Origin: Spirodela intermedia
Lineage: Eukaryota > Streptophyta > Magnoliopsida > Alismatales > Araceae
Assembly (NCBI GenBank): GCA_902729315.2
Contig: LR746267.1
Span: 7,380,424-7,444,423 of the forward strand
Direction of reading: 5' to 3'
DNA length: 64,000 nucleotides
Shown piece after piece: positions 61,061-64,000 of this stretch. Position numbers and translations under genes: made by a program. The notes below the pieces were generated by a model. It was not told the DNA's origin, searched no databases, and saw only the letters and a program-made list of their open reading frames with translations. Position 1 is the stretch's first letter, and each line of letters begins with the position of its first letter.

Positions 61061-64000
61061 AGTTGCTCAACAGATCGTCAAGAAATCCGTTGAGTACACA
61101 CGTATAACAAACCACAAACAAACTTAACACACCTAACACACACCCACGCACACGCATGTAATGATGGGGAAAATTCTTATCTTGACTGATACACAACCTT
61201 AACACTTTGTCCTCTCTATCTCTCTCTGCTCTCTACCATCTTCTTCTTCTTCTTGAGTCTTCATATGGTATCAGAGCATGCAAGCGATCAAGCATTAACT
61301 ACTCAAGAATCAATGTCATGGCAGCAACAAAGGTGGCTTCGTCTTCATCTGCGGTATCATCCACCGTAACGCCTCCACCTGTGATGCCGTTTCTCCTAGT
61401 AAAGCTTTCAAACAATAATTACCAACTGTGGAAGATGCAGTCCATCGCACTTCTTAGGAGTTAACGGCTTTTGCATATTGTTGATGGCTTTGCGACACCA
61501 CCTTCTCTGACTATTAAGAATGAAAACAGAGAATTTGAACCTAGTCCAAATTTTATTTTCTAAGAGCGAAATGATCAATTGAATTGTTCTTAGATAATGT
61601 CTTCTCTCACTAAAGTTGACTATCTTATTATTGTTGGCTATCAAACATCAAAAGGTATATGTGATGCCTTAGCAAGAGAGTTTGCATCGACAACAAAATC
61701 ACGAATTCTTTAATTAACTTCACAACTCTATGCCGCTCAATGTGGACAATTATCAATTCAAGAATATGTGTTATATGTTAAATGTATTACTAATGAGCTT
61801 GAAGCTGTTGGCAAACCTATGAAAGAACAAGATCTGATTATGATCATTCTTTGAGGCCTTGGTTCAAGCTATTAGACCTTCACAATGAGCATAACAATGC
61901 ATATGGACATCCCGACAATCGAAGACGTCCTTGCACTCATAGTTTGATATCATACTATGCAAGATTCGTGGCAATATCTGTCAACAAATTATGCCTACCG
62001 TGGGTGTAATCAAACTAATCGAGGCAGGAACTACTCCACATGAGGCAATCATGCACATCAAGCTACTAATATGCGAAGCAATCACGCATATCAAAATGGG
62101 AATTCTCCAAACCATAGAGATCATGGCAGAGGCAGAACACAACGATGCCAAATCTGTCTCCAATTTGGTCATCGTGGCCATGAATGTTGCGAACAGTTTA
62201 ACAAGAGTTTCCTTAGAGGGTTCTCAAATGATCAACAAATATCGATGTCAAATCTCACATACAATGGTGGATCTACTCATGCCTATATGATGACACATAA
62301 CTAAACATCTCCATTGGCTGAATCTATGCCTCGGTATTTGGATAGCAGTGCAGCTCATCAAATTACCACATATCAGTCCAGCTCTTTACACTAGACCATA
62401 TCAGCTCTACGTTGACAACAGTACAGATTTGCCTATTTGGTCCTCTAGTTCTTATCAACTCACTACTTCTTCATGCTCTCTGCGATTAACTAATGTGCTT
62501 CATGTGCTTGACATAATGTAAAATTTACTTTATCTTAGCAAATTAACTGCAGAAAATGATGTTTTTGTCGAATTTTATCCTACTTAGTGCCTAGTGAAGG
62601 ATCGAAAAACAAGAACCATCTTACTTTGGTGACAACTCAAAGATGACCTCTATCATCTTCATGCTTCATGTGACCATCCTCACACTTACCTCAGCACATA
62701 GGCATCACCCTCAATCTTTCATGATATATTAGGACATTTGCACTTCAAAGTACTTTGTAATGTGATCAAACAATTTGGGTTGCTTATTACACATCATCCA
62801 AAATCCTCTATTTGTGAGTCTTGTTCTCTTACCAAAAACCACAAGTTACCTCTCAGATGTGGAAACATTCTTCTACCAAACTATTTGAATTAATACATTT
62901 TAATCTTTGAAAACTTTCCTCAATCATCTCCCACTATGGATTTTCTTACTATATTATATTTGTAGGCGACTATAGTAATTATATATTACTCTATTCTCTT
63001 AAACATAAGAGTGATGTCATTTCTATTTTTTTCTCAATTTTATTAACATATTGAACATCAATTTTTCACAAAAATCTGTTCCTTATAATCTAATTGGGGT
63101 GGAGAATATATGGTTTTTCATCATAGTCTTAAGGAAGGTATTGGACATTAAGTCTCATGCCCCCACACTCTGGAACAAAATGACAGCTCTAGGTAGTGAA
63201 AACAACTCTAGTATTACTTACTAGTGCTTCATTGCCCAAGAAATATTAGGATGAAGCCGTATCAATTAACGTTTACCTTATCAATCATCTAACTACTCCA
63301 GTTCAAAATGATTGCTCTCTTGTTGAATGTATTTTTCAAAAACCTTCGTATTACCTTATTCTTAAAACTTGTGATTGCCTTTGCTATCCTAATCCTTATC
63401 TTACTCATTAATATGATAAATGTCTTTTTCTTAGCTATAGTTCTTTACATCTTAGCTATCGATATTTGTCTCTCACAACTAAAAAACTTTATTTATCTCA
63501 CCATATACTATTTGATGAATATGTTTTCTCTCTTATAGTTGACTCCAGTCAACATGTTACCACACAACAGCCATCCAACAGCCCTAGACTTCTTTCGCTT
63601 CCTACTTTCCTTCCTCCTACTTTACTTCCTCTAGTTCTACTACCTCTTTTTCAGTCAGTCCTCCCTCTTCTTTCCTTTCTCATAGTAACCCTTCTCAATT
63701 AACTTCAACCCTTTCCTCCTATCAACATCAATCCTTGTCTTCTCCCACTCTTCCTACTTCAACACCAATTTGTAGTCCTCTTCCACCTCAATCCAACTCT
63801 CCTCCGCTTAGTTATTGATCTCTATGTTAATACTAACTCAATTTCTTTTCATGCTATCTTATCTACATGTTATCCTCTCCTTACTTATCTAATGTCCGTC
63901 GCCTCTCATATTGAACTAACTTGTTTTAATCAGGCTTCAAATGATCCTCTTTTGCGTGCAACTATGTCTGATGAATTTGATGCATTATTGAAAAATGATA
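61060..64000 (+). mobile_element. Degenerate Ty1/copia retrotransposon, truncated by the window end
   Basis: In order: the probable end of a 5' LTR (to about 61264); the primer-binding site; gag starting at ATG 61318 with LVKLSNNNYQLWKMQ; a CCHC zinc knuckle at 62146-62187; the GAG-pre-integrase motif (DDLYHLH, about 62640; ICESCSLTKNHKLPL, about 62810-62853); integrase core remnants (about 62930-63520); and the beginning of reverse transcriptase near 63937-64000 (DPLLRATMSDEFDALLKN). Many stops and frameshifts are present, so it is inactive. The RT, RNase H and 3' LTR must lie to the right. The left LTR border is not clear; no TG terminus or target-site duplication could be fixed. Confidence 0.88.
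61266..61277 (+). other. Retrotransposon primer-binding site
   Basis: TGGTATCAGAGC is complementary to the 3' end of initiator tRNA-Met, the standard primer of plant copia elements. It marks the end of the 5' LTR just upstream. Confidence 0.85.

Overview
The window is nuclear DNA of a flowering plant. Every protein gene I could resolve is a plant family, most are split by GT-AG introns, and intergenic DNA is AT-rich with LTR retrotransposon relics. Exons of many genes are strongly GC-rich at third positions (oxidoreductase, sHSP, ERD7-like, GDSL, peroxidase), while others are not (SWC4, the transporter). Such bimodality is commonest in monocots, so a monocot is my best guess, but the species cannot be named from this alone.

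Layout, left to right. 1-1250: TGGGCC-rich promoter-like DNA. 1254-1898 (-): small conserved, probably organellar membrane protein. 2745-3994 (-): GFO/IDH/MocA oxidoreductase. 4470-5120 (+): small heat shock protein with an intron. 5953-12452 (+): SWC4/DMAP1 subunit of SWR1/NuA4, 16 exons. 13645-15501 (+): sphingoid base C4-hydroxylase. 16832-17215 (-): membrane-anchored protein rich in CX3C motifs, probably driven from about 20 kb through a 2.5 kb 5'UTR intron. 20268-21767 (+): ribosomal protein L15 (eL15). 23846-24923 (+): HD-Zip I transcription factor. 27126-31291 (-): UDP-Gal/UDP-Glc transporter of the UTR3 type. 33353-34386 (+): Asp/Glu-rich acidic protein. 35032-35280 (+): small protein of unknown function. 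36821-37921 (+): ERD7-like senescence-domain protein. 39357-41864 (-): CID-domain (RPRD1-like) protein. 42.7-48.5 kb: gene-poor AT-rich block with shattered Ty3/gypsy pieces, bounded by a roughly 200 bp duplicated segment and very long CT/GA tracts. 49224-50458 (+): GDSL lipase. 53275-54870 (+): BTF3/NAC-beta. 55161-55640: tandem repeat. 55843-56758 (+): GPI-anchored lipid transfer protein. 58379-59522 (+): class III peroxidase. 60625-61060 (+): broken DUF630 gene. 61.05 kb to the end (+): degenerate Ty1/copia element that runs off the window.

There is no operon-like logic. The genes are independent housekeeping, cell-wall, lipid and stress genes. TGGGCC (site II) and AAACCCTA (telo-box) motifs lie near the translation genes, as is usual in plants. 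The most unusual features are the number of GC-AG introns (three well supported, one possible, among about 48 coding introns), the density and length of (GA/CT)n tracts, and the rearranged retroelement block. I found no convincing undescribed multi-gene system.
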